Assembly: GCA_942493055.1 (NCBI GenBank)
Contig: OW818680.1
Location: 1,674,001 to 1,738,000 of the forward strand
Direction of reading: 5' to 3'
Source: CAIZQW01 sp942493055
GTDB lineage: Bacteria > Verrucomicrobiota > Kiritimatiellia > RFP12 > UBA1067
Length of the DNA stretch: 64,000 nt
The notes beneath the pieces are model-generated. The model was given only the letters and a program-made list of their open reading frames with translations, was not told the origin of the DNA and did no database searches. The translations under genes and the position numbers were made by a program. Shown one piece after another: positions 1-6,781 of the stretch; positions within the stretch are counted from its first letter, which is position 1; each line of letters begins with the position of its first letter.

Positions 1-24
1 TGAGCTATTTCTGATTGTTTTCAT
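1..24 (-). CDS. Start of a further cassette gene, cut by the window edge
   Basis: An ATG at 24-22 follows an attC-like palindrome by a short leader and opens a frame reading MKTIRNSS up to the window edge. Position, strand and spacing match the other cassette starts. Nothing can be said about the product. Confidence 0.5.
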
Positions 25-28
25 CTTG

Positions 29-88
29 TGAACGTTGCCCACCATGCACGGCGCGGTAGCGCCGTTACATGGGTGGGCTTGTTGTCCC
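29..88 (-). other. attC-like recombination site
   Basis: On the minus strand the arms GCCCACC/GGTGGGC and CGGCGC/GCGCCG fold into a long stem with unpaired bases on one arm. The ends are ACAAC and GTTCAC. It lies directly after the stop of the 263-aa cassette gene and before the next start at 24. This is one of the best-formed sites in the array. Confidence 0.72.
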
Positions 89-92
89 TAGT

Positions 93-884
93 CTATTGTT
101 TCATTTCAATCTGTTCTGTCCACTCGGACCAGACAAGAAAAGGCTTTGCAATTCCCAGATTTGCCAAGTGGCCTCCGAGTCCATCATCAATTTCGAGGCA
201 GTGTTGAGGTCCGAAGGCAACGCTCAATGCGTTGGGAAGAGGGAAGCATTGGGCATGATATGCTCCATATTTCTCAAACAAAGAGGCATATGAGGGCCAT
301 TCCCAGGGGCACTCCGCTCGCCAACGGATGGTCAGTTTCCCGTCCGCTGGCCTGCCTGGAGTGGCAGTGACTCGACCAAAATACAAGCCGACAAATGAAT
401 CAAAGAACATCGGATCACCCATATAGAATACGTCTGACGAGTACAACGCCCTCAAGTTGTCCGGACTCTGGGCGTCCGCGATGATCTTCTTTCTGAGTAA
501 TGCCATCTGATCTTGAACGGGGGTGCTGTTGACGAAGATACGCGGGGCAGTCTTCAAATCCTCTCCGGAACGTGACAGGTAACGCCCCATCATCTGGCTG
601 GACTGTCGCAGAACGATAGTCAGGCGTCCACCTTTGGCGAAGCAGGAATAGAGATTCTTGAGGAATACCGTGTCTTGCTCGGTGAACGCTTCGCCCTTGA
701 TCGCCTTCTCTTCCATCTGGTCTACACGCATCTGAAGTCTGCCAACGCCGATACCCGTGGCAAGCGTGAAGGCGATGGGCGTCTGGCGCCCAGGAAAGTA
801 GATCAAGCAGCCAAGAATGACGACACCAAAAATTCCCAGCAGGATCTTGGTAAGCCGTTGCGTTTTCTTTCGTTTTTGCTTCAT
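93..884 (-). CDS. Membrane-anchored hypothetical protein (cassette gene)
   Basis: 263 aa with a basic N-terminus (many K/R in residues 1-13), one hydrophobic helix at about residues 13-30, then a soluble, presumably extracytoplasmic domain with several aromatic/Cys-containing segments. I do not recognise the family. It starts 14 nt after the GTT end of the upstream attC-like site (890-953) and is followed by another such site (29-88), so it is one cassette. The leader has no clear Shine-Dalgarno. Function unknown. Confidence 0.7.
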   Translation of the reverse strand: MKQKRKKTQRLTKILLGIFGVVILGCLIYFPGRQTPIAFTLATGIGVGRLQMRVDQMEEKAIKGEAFTEQDTVFLKNLYSCFAKGGRLTIVLRQSSQMMGRYLSRSGEDLKTAPRIFVNSTPVQDQMALLRKKIIADAQSPDNLRALYSSDVFYMGDPMFFDSFVGLYFGRVTATPGRPADGKLTIRWRAECPWEWPSYASLFEKYGAYHAQCFPLPNALSVAFGPQHCLEIDDGLGGHLANLGIAKPFLVWSEWTEQIEMKQ

Positions 885-889
885 ATCAG

Positions 890-953
890 TGGGACAACGT
901 CGGTGGTGAGGGACGGCGCGTTAGCGACGTTCCTCTCCACCACCTTGTTGTTT
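890..953 (-). other. attC-like recombination site overlapping a gene end
   Basis: The minus-strand arms AACAAGGTGGTG and CACCACCGACGTTG pair, with an internal part (AACGTCGC.../GCGCCGTCCC) that pairs imperfectly. The last codons of the 122-aa gene (stop at 921-923) lie inside the site. Ends are AAC and GTTGTCC. Confidence 0.6.
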
Positions 954-1289
954 GCTCCTTTTAGCTAGGTTTATCAAGAGCAGAAGCAACGCACCTGAAA
1001 CAAGTACGGTCCCAGCAAAGATAGCGGCCAGAGTGGCAAATTTTGCGCTCTCATGCCGCAGTCGTTTCGAGTAGAGAGTCAGCGTACGCACATCCTGACG
1101 CGACAGGGATACAAAACCCTCACTTGGACTTTGCTTGTCGAGGCTCTCCAGTGCTCTCGACTCTGCTTCTGGACCGACTACGAGGATATGTTTCGATGTG
1201 ATCGTGGGTGTAAGTGCTGCTATCAAAATTGGCACTATTAAGAGTGCAATCGCTAGAAGTTTTATGAATTGCTGGTATTTGTTGTTCAT
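921..1289 (-). CDS. Small two-TM hypothetical protein (cassette gene)
   Basis: 122 aa. A hydrophobic helix at about residues 8-28, a hydrophilic middle of about 55 residues, and a second helix at about 86-108 followed by a basic tail ending GGGEERR. Topology suggests both ends are cytoplasmic with an extracytoplasmic loop. The family is not recognised. The start lies close after the GTTGTGC end of the site at 1296-1357, and the 3' end is built into the next site. Confidence 0.65.
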   Translation of the reverse strand: MNNKYQQFIKLLAIALLIVPILIAALTPTITSKHILVVGPEAESRALESLDKQSPSEGFVSLSRQDVRTLTLYSKRLRHESAKFATLAAIFAGTVLVSGALLLLLINLAKRSKQQGGGEERR

Positions 1290-1295
1290 GGCTTA

Positions 1296-1357
1296 TTGCA
1301 CAACGGTTAGTGTTGAGGCGCGGCCTTTGGGCTGTCGCCGCGAGGAGATGGTTCGAA
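1296..1357 (-). other. attC-like recombination site
   Basis: The minus-strand stem CTCGCGGC pairs with GCCGCG-c-CTC, leaving one extra-helical C, between outer ends TTCGAAC and GTTGTGC. The last residues of the archaemetzincin-like gene are encoded within it (stop at 1307-1309). Confidence 0.6.
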
Positions 1358-2530
1358 GATCTTCTTGAATCCCATCTTGCACTGCGAGCAGAGCGTCCCT
1401 TGCTTTGCATCGTGCTCGGATAGAGAGTTCGGATAGGCACGGGCGCAAGTTGGATCCGAGCATCTCTCCAGGCCGTATATGTGCCCTATCGATGAGAGGC
1501 ATTGCATTAGGGTTCTCTTGAGAAGTCGATCTTGGTTCGGTGTTTCGCCGGTGAAGTCAGCAGTAAAGCGACGATACGACATGACTCCGCCTTTGCTATT
1601 CGCCCACCCGAAAAGGAAGTTGTAGTCGTTCGCATAGATATCAGCGAATGTGACACCGAGATACGCGACATTTTTCCTGCGGTGAGGGTTCACGGCGCTA
1701 ATAAGAACATCAAGCAACTGATCAGCATTCCACTGCTGATCCTTGCCGCGTGACTGCTCGAGTGAGGCTTCGAATTCTGCAATTTCACGGGGGCCGGCAC
1801 TGCTCATCAGAGTCTTAAAGATCCCGAGAAGTTTGGCTTCGTCATCCAGATCCTTCTGGGTCATGTTCATATCTTTCAAAGCTTTTGTGATCGAGGGATC
1901 GTCCAAGTTTTCTTTGATCCTCCTTCGTATTTGATTCAGGATTAGCTTGCGACGGTCACGTTCAAAAGTGGGATATTTCACTTCTATCGTCTGGATGTAC
2001 ACGGGGATATTCAGTATCGTGGAAAGTTGCTCTTTGATTCGCAAGAGTAGCCACTTGTCGGCCTCCTTCACGGGAACCAGCACAACACAGTTATTCGACC
2101 CCGAGAGCGATTTAATCTTGTCGAATGTCGGGAATGATTCCTTGCCCAGCAGTTTCCATGCCCGCTCAATCAAGTCGTCCGTTTCTGCGTACTGAAGAAC
2201 CAGGTCGGCTTTTTCTCTCGCTTGGACTGGTTTGTCTTCTTTGGCGAGCAGTTCAGCATAGATCATTTGATGCTCTAAGTTCCAGGGGAAGTGCTTCAAT
2301 CCCTGCTCAAGATAATACTCCGAATCGTTGTTTTTCTCCGTAAGAAGGCGATCTGCCAGTTCAAAAACAACATCAATGTCTCTTCGCGCTGAGACATCAG
2401 ACTGTTTCAATATCGAATCCGCCTTCTTTCGGAGTTCTTTAAGATCAAGTTCTTTCACGTTCTCCGAGAACCCCGTAGTGCTACCCGAGGCGCCGACTAG
2501 CATAAGAAAAATATAGATCGCCTTCTTCAT
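1307..2530 (-). CDS. Archaemetzincin-like protein with degraded active site (cassette gene)
   Basis: 407 aa. Signal-peptide-like N-terminus (about residues 1-20), a helical region (about 25-125), then a domain matching archaemetzincin (peptidase M54). The hallmark stretches are a YLGVT-FADIYA segment, an FLFGWA segment followed by SYRRF, and a C-terminal GHIYGLERC...C...C..C zinc-binding pattern. In active archaemetzincins HExGH lies before GLxHC; here the aligned residues are S346-S347-I-G-H350, so the first His and catalytic Glu are missing, as is the Met after the second Cys. The four Cys (357, 362, 381, 384) are kept. Start supported by GGAGGG 8-13 nt upstream. Inference: a structural zinc protein or pseudo-enzyme, not a peptidase. 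Confidence 0.75.
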   Translation of the reverse strand: MKKAIYIFLMLVGASGSTTGFSENVKELDLKELRKKADSILKQSDVSARRDIDVVFELADRLLTEKNNDSEYYLEQGLKHFPWNLEHQMIYAELLAKEDKPVQAREKADLVLQYAETDDLIERAWKLLGKESFPTFDKIKSLSGSNNCVVLVPVKEADKWLLLRIKEQLSTILNIPVYIQTIEVKYPTFERDRRKLILNQIRRRIKENLDDPSITKALKDMNMTQKDLDDEAKLLGIFKTLMSSAGPREIAEFEASLEQSRGKDQQWNADQLLDVLISAVNPHRRKNVAYLGVTFADIYANDYNFLFGWANSKGGVMSYRRFTADFTGETPNQDRLLKRTLMQCLSSIGHIYGLERCSDPTCARAYPNSLSEHDAKQGTLCSQCKMGFKKIFEPSPRGDSPKAAPQH

Positions 2531-2543
2531 TTCATTACCCTCC

Positions 2544-2601
2544 TTCGAACGTTACTTCTCTGGCGTGGCATTTGGGTCGTCACCAGCAGAAAATGGTTCG
2601 G
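2544..2601 (-). other. attC-like recombination site overlapping a gene end
   Basis: Minus strand: CGAAC...TTTCTGCTGG pairs with CCAGAGAA...GTTCG, with single-base bulges. It contains the stop of the zinc-ribbon gene (2552-2554). GTTCG is followed by AAGGAGGG, the ribosome binding site of the next gene. Confidence 0.65.
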
Positions 2602-2920
2602 TTTTGTCTCCTATTATTTTCCGCCATCCTATTTGCTTCTTTGCGGTTGCAAGTCTAATGGTTGCGGCATCTACAAATGGCATGACCAGCAATGAGACGA
2701 CTCCGACAAGGACCACAACTAGGAATCTGACTCGGAACTCAAGCGGTAGCAGTGCGGCGATGGCCATCAGAAACAATGGAACGATAATCAAGGCCCAGAA
2801 CTGTAAATCCATTCGTCGATTCCATCTGGTATGACACTCTGGGCAAACGAGAGAACTGTACCTTGTGATCACAAGTACCTTTAGCGGGTGGAATCCATGC
2901 TGACATCTGGGACATTTCAT
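2552..2920 (-). CDS. Zinc-ribbon, two-TM hypothetical protein (cassette gene)
   Basis: 122 aa. CPRC at residues 3-6 and CPEC at about 27-30 form a likely zinc ribbon. Two hydrophobic helices follow (about 42-60 and 66-88), then a hydrophilic tail. Related zinc-ribbon membrane proteins are common but uncharacterised. The ATG is 11-12 nt past the GTTCGG end of the site at 2929-2978; an AAAGAG just upstream may serve as ribosome binding site. Confidence 0.7.
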   Translation of the reverse strand: MKCPRCQHGFHPLKVLVITRYSSLVCPECHTRWNRRMDLQFWALIIVPLFLMAIAALLPLEFRVRFLVVVLVGVVSLLVMPFVDAATIRLATAKKQIGWRKIIGDKTEPFSAGDDPNATPEK

Positions 2921-2928
2921 CTCTTTAA

Positions 2929-2978
2929 CCGAACGAATAGCGTTTTATGCTAATTGCGGCAAGTATAAAACGGTTCGG
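2929..2978 (-). other. attC-like recombination site (TTTTAT type)
   Basis: Minus strand: CCGAACCGTTTTAT pairs with ATAAAACG...CGTTCGG around a short centre. The same sequence type, with the same upstream flank (aatttccgcttgcgct), recurs at 4636-4688 and 5743-5787. Confidence 0.65.
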
Positions 2979-3170
2979 GATCAAGCGCAAGCGGAAATTT
3001 TGCCGCATAATTACAGAAAAGACTTGGGACTTGCGACCTGGGACGCGGGAAAATGGTTTTTTGATTGAGGACGCAAAGACGTGAAGACTCAAAGACTCAA
3101 AAGAAAGACCCAGGACAACAAAGACCCTTTGAGTCTTATAGTCTATTTGTCTCTGAGTACTTGGCCCAAC
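2932..3170 (-). other. ORF-less cassette 1
   Basis: About 240 bp between the GTT ends of two attC-like sites, with no plausible gene on either strand. It holds the 107-bp repeat at 3059-3165, a short unique middle, and the flank shared with the other TTTTAT-type sites. The stretch 2921-3233 therefore has no gene. ORF-less cassettes are known in large integrons, where some carry promoters or small RNAs. Confidence 0.55.
3059..3165. repeat. Cassette-internal repeat, copy 1
   Basis: Begins ttgattgaggacgcaaagac. It contains the inverted repeat AAGACTCAAAG/CTTTGAGTCTT around about 30 nt. Nearly the same sequence lies at 4882-4985, in the same orientation relative to its cassette. Confidence 0.8.
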
Positions 3171-3225
3171 GTTACTGGCATCAGGCGGGCGGTCTTGCCG
3201 CATCGCCTGCATGCTCTGGTTCGGC
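3164..3225 (-). other. attC-like recombination site (near-consensus R')
   Basis: Minus strand: GCCGAAC at one end and GTTGGGC at the other; GTTGGGC fits the integron consensus GTTRRRY exactly. Between them GCATgCAGGCG pairs with CGCCTGaTGC and GCGG pairs with CCGC, with bulged bases. It lies just after the 225-aa membrane protein gene. Confidence 0.75.
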
Positions 3226-3233
3226 TATGTCTT

Positions 3234-3911
3234 TCATCCGACCGCAGCATCCGGGATGGTTCCACGGGATGGATTGTTCTGGCCCGGGCCGTGAACAGAA
3301 TCACGTCCGGATTCTGTACTGCGCAGAAACTGATTGATGCGATTCTCTACCCAGTCCAGTTCACGTGGGTTCAGGCTTCCGCCAAAGTCATAGCAGAGTT
3401 TGTCGGGCTCCTCGCCGTCAGAGGAAACCACGAGCCCACCCGGACGTTCGGTAACGTCGGCCGGGCCGTGGCTCTGATGATACAAGGAACCCCACCACTG
3501 CTTCGCAAAACTCCCTTTGCCGAGGGGGTAGGTCTCTATCCGCTCTTGCCCCCACGTTCTGGTGCTGACAGACATCTGACCGTCCTTGATATGAACGACC
3601 GTCGTGCCCAGCTCTCCACCAACAAGCCCCCAGAAAAGAAAACCCAGGAAGAGGATTGCGAATAAGATGGCGAGCCCTACGACGGATGCGAACGCAAGGA
3701 GATCCCACGAGAACTCCATGCCAGCCTCTAGGATTTTTATGACCGCAAATATCCCAAACACCACAACGACTAATACACCCACGACGACTGGTATGGCGAT
3801 ATAGAGTGCGCGAGCCAGTGCTGGCAAGATATGGAGCACAAATTCGTCGCTGCTCTCAGCGTATTGCAGCCGGCTTCCGGGAAACGCTTCTGTCATAGGT
3901 AATTGATTCAT
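3234..3911 (-). CDS. Two-TM protein with C-terminal soluble domain (cassette gene)
   Basis: 225 aa from the ATG at 3911, chosen because AGAGGAAT lies just upstream and a longer frame would run back through the attC-like site. Two strongly hydrophobic helices (about 31-60 and 70-98) separated by a short acidic/aromatic loop, then a soluble domain of about 120 residues (VHIKDGQMSVSTRTWG...) that resembles a bacterial PH-like fold by pattern only. Predicted inner-membrane protein; no function can be assigned. Confidence 0.65.
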   Translation of the reverse strand: MNQLPMTEAFPGSRLQYAESSDEFVLHILPALARALYIAIPVVVGVLVVVVFGIFAVIKILEAGMEFSWDLLAFASVVGLAILFAILFLGFLFWGLVGGELGTTVVHIKDGQMSVSTRTWGQERIETYPLGKGSFAKQWWGSLYHQSHGPADVTERPGGLVVSSDGEEPDKLCYDFGGSLNPRELDWVENRINQFLRSTESGRDSVHGPGQNNPSRGTIPDAAVG

Positions 3912-3927
3912 TGCCTGAATTCCTCTC

Positions 3928-3991
3928 AACGAACGCTGTCCCTCAGCCGCACGTAGCGTCGGCCGCATCTGCTAGTCCGGCCTGTCGTTTG
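3928..3991 (-). other. attC-like recombination site, less regular
   Basis: Minus strand: AACGACAG.CC pairs loosely with GG..CAGCGTT; inner GGCCG pairs with CGGC. It lies between the SHOCT gene stop (4000) and the next start (3911), exactly where a site is expected. Confidence 0.45.
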
Positions 3992-3999
3992 TTTCCGAT

Positions 4000-4332
4000 T
4001 CACAGGGACTGAAGGATCTCTGCTCGCTTCCGCTCGAACTCCTCTGGCGTGATCATCCGCATTTCGAGGAGCTTGTTGAGCTCGGTCATGCGCTCGGAGG
4101 CGGACGTCTTGCTCAACTGGTCTGCGAGTGGCGTGTTTCCTTTCGCCTGCTCTGTCCCCTTTTGCTTGACACTGTTGATTGCCAAGACGCTGAACGTGCC
4201 CAAGACTCCGAAGAGAACCGTCGTGACCATCGCCCCTGGACTCCCCCCGCAGCACGCACCGATAATCGCGGCGATGAGGACTCCCAACCAGATGATCCCG
4301 TGCGCAATAAAGGAAGCGGTTTCGCTTTTCAT
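4000..4332 (-). CDS. SHOCT-domain membrane protein (cassette gene)
   Basis: 110 aa from the ATG at 4332 (AAGGAGA upstream). Two hydrophobic helices (about 8-28 and 32-55), a Lys/Thr-rich linker, and a C-terminal 30-residue motif (LNKLLEMRMITPEEFERKR) typical of the SHOCT domain. SHOCT domains are short helical oligomerisation modules often attached to membrane segments. It lies between two attC-like sites. Role unknown. Confidence 0.75.
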   Translation of the reverse strand: MKSETASFIAHGIIWLGVLIAAIIGACCGGSPGAMVTTVLFGVLGTFSVLAINSVKQKGTEQAKGNTPLADQLSKTSASERMTELNKLLEMRMITPEEFERKRAEILQSL

Positions 4333-4352
4333 CGTCAGTCTCCTTTCTTCTC

Positions 4353-4423
4353 GTCCGAACGTCCGAACTGAGGGGATTCTCAAACCGCAGGTTTGAAAAT
4401 CCCATCCTGTTCATGGTTCGGGC
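4353..4423 (-). other. attC-like recombination site, very regular
   Basis: Minus strand: CCGAAC at one end and GTTCGG at the other. Inner arms GAAC/GTTC, GGATT/AATCC and TCAAACC/GGTTTGA all pair, with single extra-helical bases and a 3-nt loop. Together with 3164-3225 this is the strongest site. Confidence 0.75.
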
Positions 4424-4590
4424 TACTTGTACTTCACGATCACTTGTGTGAACGCCGTCCACATGATTGAACAAGGCGTCTGCAGGTCCCCGTAAGGTTG
4501 CCATCCCGACTTGATCGCTCCATTGACGGCTTGCTGGATGTCGTCAATGCTCTTGCCGATGACAACACGGTACTCGATGATCTCTTTCAT
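4423..4590 (-). CDS. DUF1737-like small protein (cassette gene)
   Basis: 55 aa from the ATG at 4590, preceded by AAGGAGG. The pattern IEYRVVIGKSIDDIQQAVN...KSGWQPYGDL matches the DUF1737 family of small single-domain proteins (about 50-70 aa) of unknown function, frequent in mobile or accessory DNA. It has no signal peptide or TM and is likely cytoplasmic. Confidence 0.75.
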   Translation of the reverse strand: MKEIIEYRVVIGKSIDDIQQAVNGAIKSGWQPYGDLQTPCSIMWTAFTQVIVKYK

Positions 4591-4635
4591 GTGTTTCGTC
4601 CTCCTTTTGCTGATTATGGCCACGCACTTCTTCTG

Positions 4636-4688
4636 GCCCGAACGATTAGCGTTTTATGCAATCTGCTGCAAGTATAGGACGGTTCGGA
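4636..4688 (-). other. attC-like recombination site (TTTTAT type)
   Basis: Minus strand: CCGAACCGTCCTAT...ATAAAACG...CGTTCGG, closely similar to 2929-2978, including the centre (CTTGC...GC) and the flank aatttccgcttgcgct. Confidence 0.62.
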
Positions 4689-4989
4689 AGTCAGCGCAAG
4701 CGGAAATTTTGGCGCATGCTGTAGAAAACGTGCTGAGCGGGGCCGCGTCAGACGGGCGCAGGGTCTATGGGGTTTGAATGCCCCATCTTTTTTCTTTCGC
4801 CTGAGTATGGCAGCTACTTATGTGCATCGGAATGATGCAGACGTGTTGGAGCGACGGGATGTCCCTTTGTATGCCTGCTTGGATTGAGGACGCAAAGACG
4901 TGAAGACTCAAAGACTCAAAAGAAAGACACAGGACAGTAAAGACCCTTTGAGTCTTATAGTCTATCCGTCTCTAAGTCCTTGGCCAACG
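4641..4989 (-). other. ORF-less cassette 2
   Basis: About 350 bp between two attC-like sites. No convincing gene on either strand across 4624-5042. It contains the repeat copy 4882-4985, a unique middle of about 160 bp, and the same terminal flank as cassette 1. The unique middle includes the short inverted repeat ATGGGGTTT/AAACCCCAT. Confidence 0.55.
4882..4985. repeat. Cassette-internal repeat, copy 2
   Basis: Nearly identical to 3059-3165 (small differences such as cccagg/cacagg and tatttg/tatccg), with the same 11-bp inverted repeat. Confidence 0.8.
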
Positions 4990-5042
4990 TTACCGTTGAC
5001 CGGCGCTGATCACCGCGTACGGTCCGACGGTTGGTTCGGGCT
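4982..5042 (-). other. attC-like recombination site
   Basis: Minus strand: CCGAACcaACCGT.GGACC pairs with GGTCaACGGTaacGTTGG, and GCG pairs with CGC inside. R' reads GTTGGCC, one base off consensus. It directly follows the stop of the 78-aa gene. Confidence 0.72.
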
Positions 5043-5279
5043 TTAGTTCTCCGTGTTTCTGAAGAATGAGATCAGCAAGATGCCGACAAGAAGGATGCCT
5101 CCCAGGTAGAAGCATCCCATTCCGATGTCGTTTATCGCGGCCTCCCGGATTCCCCATACAGTGGCTTCCCTCGGACCTGAGAACGAGAGATTATTGGGCC
5201 ACGCAATCGCATTGGCCCCAAGGCGCAGAGTGGAGCCAACAACCATCAAGATAACCGCCACTACTATATTCTGTTTCAT
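5043..5279 (-). CDS. Small two-TM hypothetical protein (cassette gene)
   Basis: 78 aa. Hydrophobic helix at about 4-22, a loop of about 30 residues, a second helix at about 52-72 and the tail FFRNTEN. AAAAGGAGGG lies just upstream of the ATG. No recognised family. Confidence 0.7.
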   Translation of the reverse strand: MKQNIVVAVILMVVGSTLRLGANAIAWPNNLSFSGPREATVWGIREAAINDIGMGCFYLGGILLVGILLISFFRNTEN

Positions 5280-5296
5280 TCAGTTTCCCTCCTTTT

Positions 5297-5377
5297 TATA
5301 CCCGGTCAGCCATGAGCGGCCGCGCCCCGGGTAAGCGGTACGCCTCGATGGCTTTGCCCGGCTCGTGGTGTTCTGGC
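5297..5377 (-). other. Degenerate attC-like palindrome
   Basis: Minus strand: AGCCATcGAG pairs with CTCATGGCT and CCGGG with CCGG, but clear AAC/GTT ends are missing. The position between two cassette genes fits a site; the sequence fits poorly. Confidence 0.35.
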
Positions 5378-5385
5378 CCTATCAT

Positions 5386-5727
5386 CTAGTGCTCTCTCGC
5401 ATGTAGGAGCAGCCAGACGCTGAACACAGCGAGGAGGACCCCGAGGGTTCCGTACGATACGCTGCACGCGAGGCCAACCTGGCCCAAGTAACTTGCACCA
5501 GGTACTGCAAACGAGATGAACATCACGGACAAGCACAAGCCGCTAATGGCCACGCCGGTGGTCATCAGTCTCATTGCCGATGACCACTGGCCGTCTGGTG
5601 CCGGCCGCATCGCTTGTTGCCAGCCCCCTCGCCGCTTAATCATTACAAATGCTGCTGTCAGCAGGCTAAACCCGATGAGGCCACTAATACCGACCACCAT
5701 GACAAACAAAACCATCGCCACTTTCAC
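5386..5727 (-). CDS. Polytopic small membrane protein (cassette gene)
   Basis: 113 aa from the GTG at 5727, chosen because AAAGGAGGG lies 3-12 nt upstream; an ATG further upstream (5760) falls inside the attC-like site. Three or four hydrophobic helices (about 3-28, 48-70, 78-108) with a basic stretch KRRGG after the first. No family recognised. It is the first cassette gene of the array. Confidence 0.65.
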   Translation of the reverse strand: MKVAMVLFVMVVGISGLIGFSLLTAAFVMIKRRGGWQQAMRPAPDGQWSSAMRLMTTGVAISGLCLSVMFISFAVPGASYLGQVGLACSVSYGTLGVLLAVFSVWLLLHAREH

Positions 5728-5742
5728 GTGCCCTCCTTTGCT

Positions 5743-5787
5743 GCCGAACGTTTTATGCAATTTGCTTCAAGTATAGGACGGTCCGGA
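5743..5787 (-). other. attC-like half or shortened site at array start
   Basis: Minus strand: CCGgACCGTCCTAT...ATAAAACGTTCGG, a shortened version of 2929-2978 and 4636-4688, with the flank aatttccgcttgcgct at 5788-5806. Homology to the array stops at about 5815, which may be its upstream boundary. Confidence 0.5.
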
Positions 5788-5850
5788 AGTCAGCGCAAGC
5801 GGAAATTGAGGGTGCCTGTTTTATAAAACCGATTTTCTTGAAAAACAGTC

Positions 5851-5880
5851 GTGCAATGCGCGGCAGTCGGGTGATATACT
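5851..5880 (+). promoter_or_regulatory. Possible promoter of the GH16 gene
   Basis: An extended -10 TGATATACT (TATACT at 5875-5880) lies 57 nt before the ATG. The -35 (GTGCAA at 5851-5856, 18-bp spacer) is weak. The same TGATATACT occurs before the symporter gene at 23918-23926. Confidence 0.35.
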
Positions 5881-5937
5881 TCGGGAAGTAATTATGTTCA
5901 GACATTCTGAATATTGGACTCGGAAAGGGTTAAATAC

Positions 5938-6738
5938 ATGAGAATCTCCGCCTTGTTGATCTTGGCATTAGCTGGTTTAAATCTTCACGCAGCCGACAAA
6001 GCCGGCTGGAAGCTTGTCTGGGCCGATGAATTTAATGGCACCGGACTTGTCGATGAAACCATTTGGAATTACGAAAAGGGCTTTGTCCGCAACAAGGAGG
6101 CGCAATATTACACGGATAAACGTGCCGAGAATGTGGTCATGCGCGACGGCAACCTCGTGATCACCGCCCGCAAGGAGGATTTCAAAGAAAACGGGAAGGA
6201 ATCTAAATACACCTCCGGCAGCATCAAGACCAAGGGCAAGAAGGATTTTAAGTACGGCCGCATCGAAGTGCGCGCCAAACTGCCGATCGGACAGGGCAAC
6301 TGGCCTGCGATCTGGATGATGGGCATCGAAGGCGGCTGGCCGAAGTGCGGGGAGATCGACATCATGGAGCATGTGTGGGCGCAATCCAACACCGTCCATG
6401 CCACAGTGCACTGGTCAGACCCGGTCAAGGGCAAGAAGGAGCGCAATGGGCACACCTCCAAAGGGGGCAAACTACAGGATCAGAAGCCTTATATGGCGTT
6501 CCACATTTACGCTGTGGAGTGGAATGAGAAGCAGATGAAGTTCTTCTACGATGACACGCTCTATTTCACCTACGATATGGATCTCGCCGGAACAGGCGCT
6601 GAAAACCCCTTCCGCAAACAGCATTACCTCTTGATCAACCTCGCGATTGGCGGCTCCTGGGGCGGCAAAATTGATGACGCTATCTTCCCCTGCGAATATC
6701 TGATTGACTATGTGCGGTATTACACGCCCAACCCTTGA
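5938..6738 (+). CDS. Secreted GH16 endo-beta-glucanase (laminarinase/lichenase-like)
   Basis: 266 aa from the ATG at 5938 (GGAAAGGG upstream; the next residues form a signal peptide cleaved near residue 18-20). The GH16 beta-jelly-roll signature GEIDIMEHV is present: E139 nucleophile, D141 and E144 acid/base. A WADEFNG segment near the N-terminus and GNWPAIWM before the active site are typical of bacterial laminarinases. The family cleaves beta-1,3 or beta-1,3/1,4 glucans (GH16 also includes agarases and carrageenases), so the substrate is not certain. Predicted periplasmic or secreted. A channel gene follows after 43 nt; co-transcription is possible but a shared role is unclear. Confidence 0.9.
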   Translation: MRISALLILALAGLNLHAADKAGWKLVWADEFNGTGLVDETIWNYEKGFVRNKEAQYYTDKRAENVVMRDGNLVITARKEDFKENGKESKYTSGSIKTKGKKDFKYGRIEVRAKLPIGQGNWPAIWMMGIEGGWPKCGEIDIMEHVWAQSNTVHATVHWSDPVKGKKERNGHTSKGGKLQDQKPYMAFHIYAVEWNEKQMKFFYDDTLYFTYDMDLAGTGAENPFRKQHYLLINLAIGGSWGGKIDDAIFPCEYLIDYVRYYTPNP

Positions 6739-6781
6739 TTTCTATATGCCTCATAAAACATCCTTAAAAGGGGAACTCTTA

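Larger units (their letters stand above)
1..5815 (-). mobile_element. Integron-type gene cassette array without visible integrase (CALIN-like)
   Basis: Nine genes plus one partial gene all lie on the minus strand. Almost every one is followed by a 50-70 nt imperfect palindrome whose outer ends carry AAC (R'' side) and GTT (R' side), and the next start codon lies about 10-30 nt past the GTT. Best sites: 29-88, 2544-2601, 3164-3225, 4353-4423, 4982-5042. Known integron attC sites have the same build: paired arms, unpaired spacers, extra-helical bases and a cassette start just after GTTRRRY. The promoter-proximal end (right, about 5815) borders a plus-strand GH16 gene and no tyrosine recombinase is seen, so this resembles a cluster of attC sites lacking an integrase, or the interior of an array whose integrase lies elsewhere. 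Alternative: an unrelated palindrome family that also separates genes; this would not explain the start-codon spacing or orientation. Confidence 0.75.

Noticed and set aside
1..5815. CRISPR array or phage remnant as explanation for the repeated palindromes
   Set aside because: Repeats are spaced by genes rather than uniform spacers, and no cas or phage structural gene is seen.
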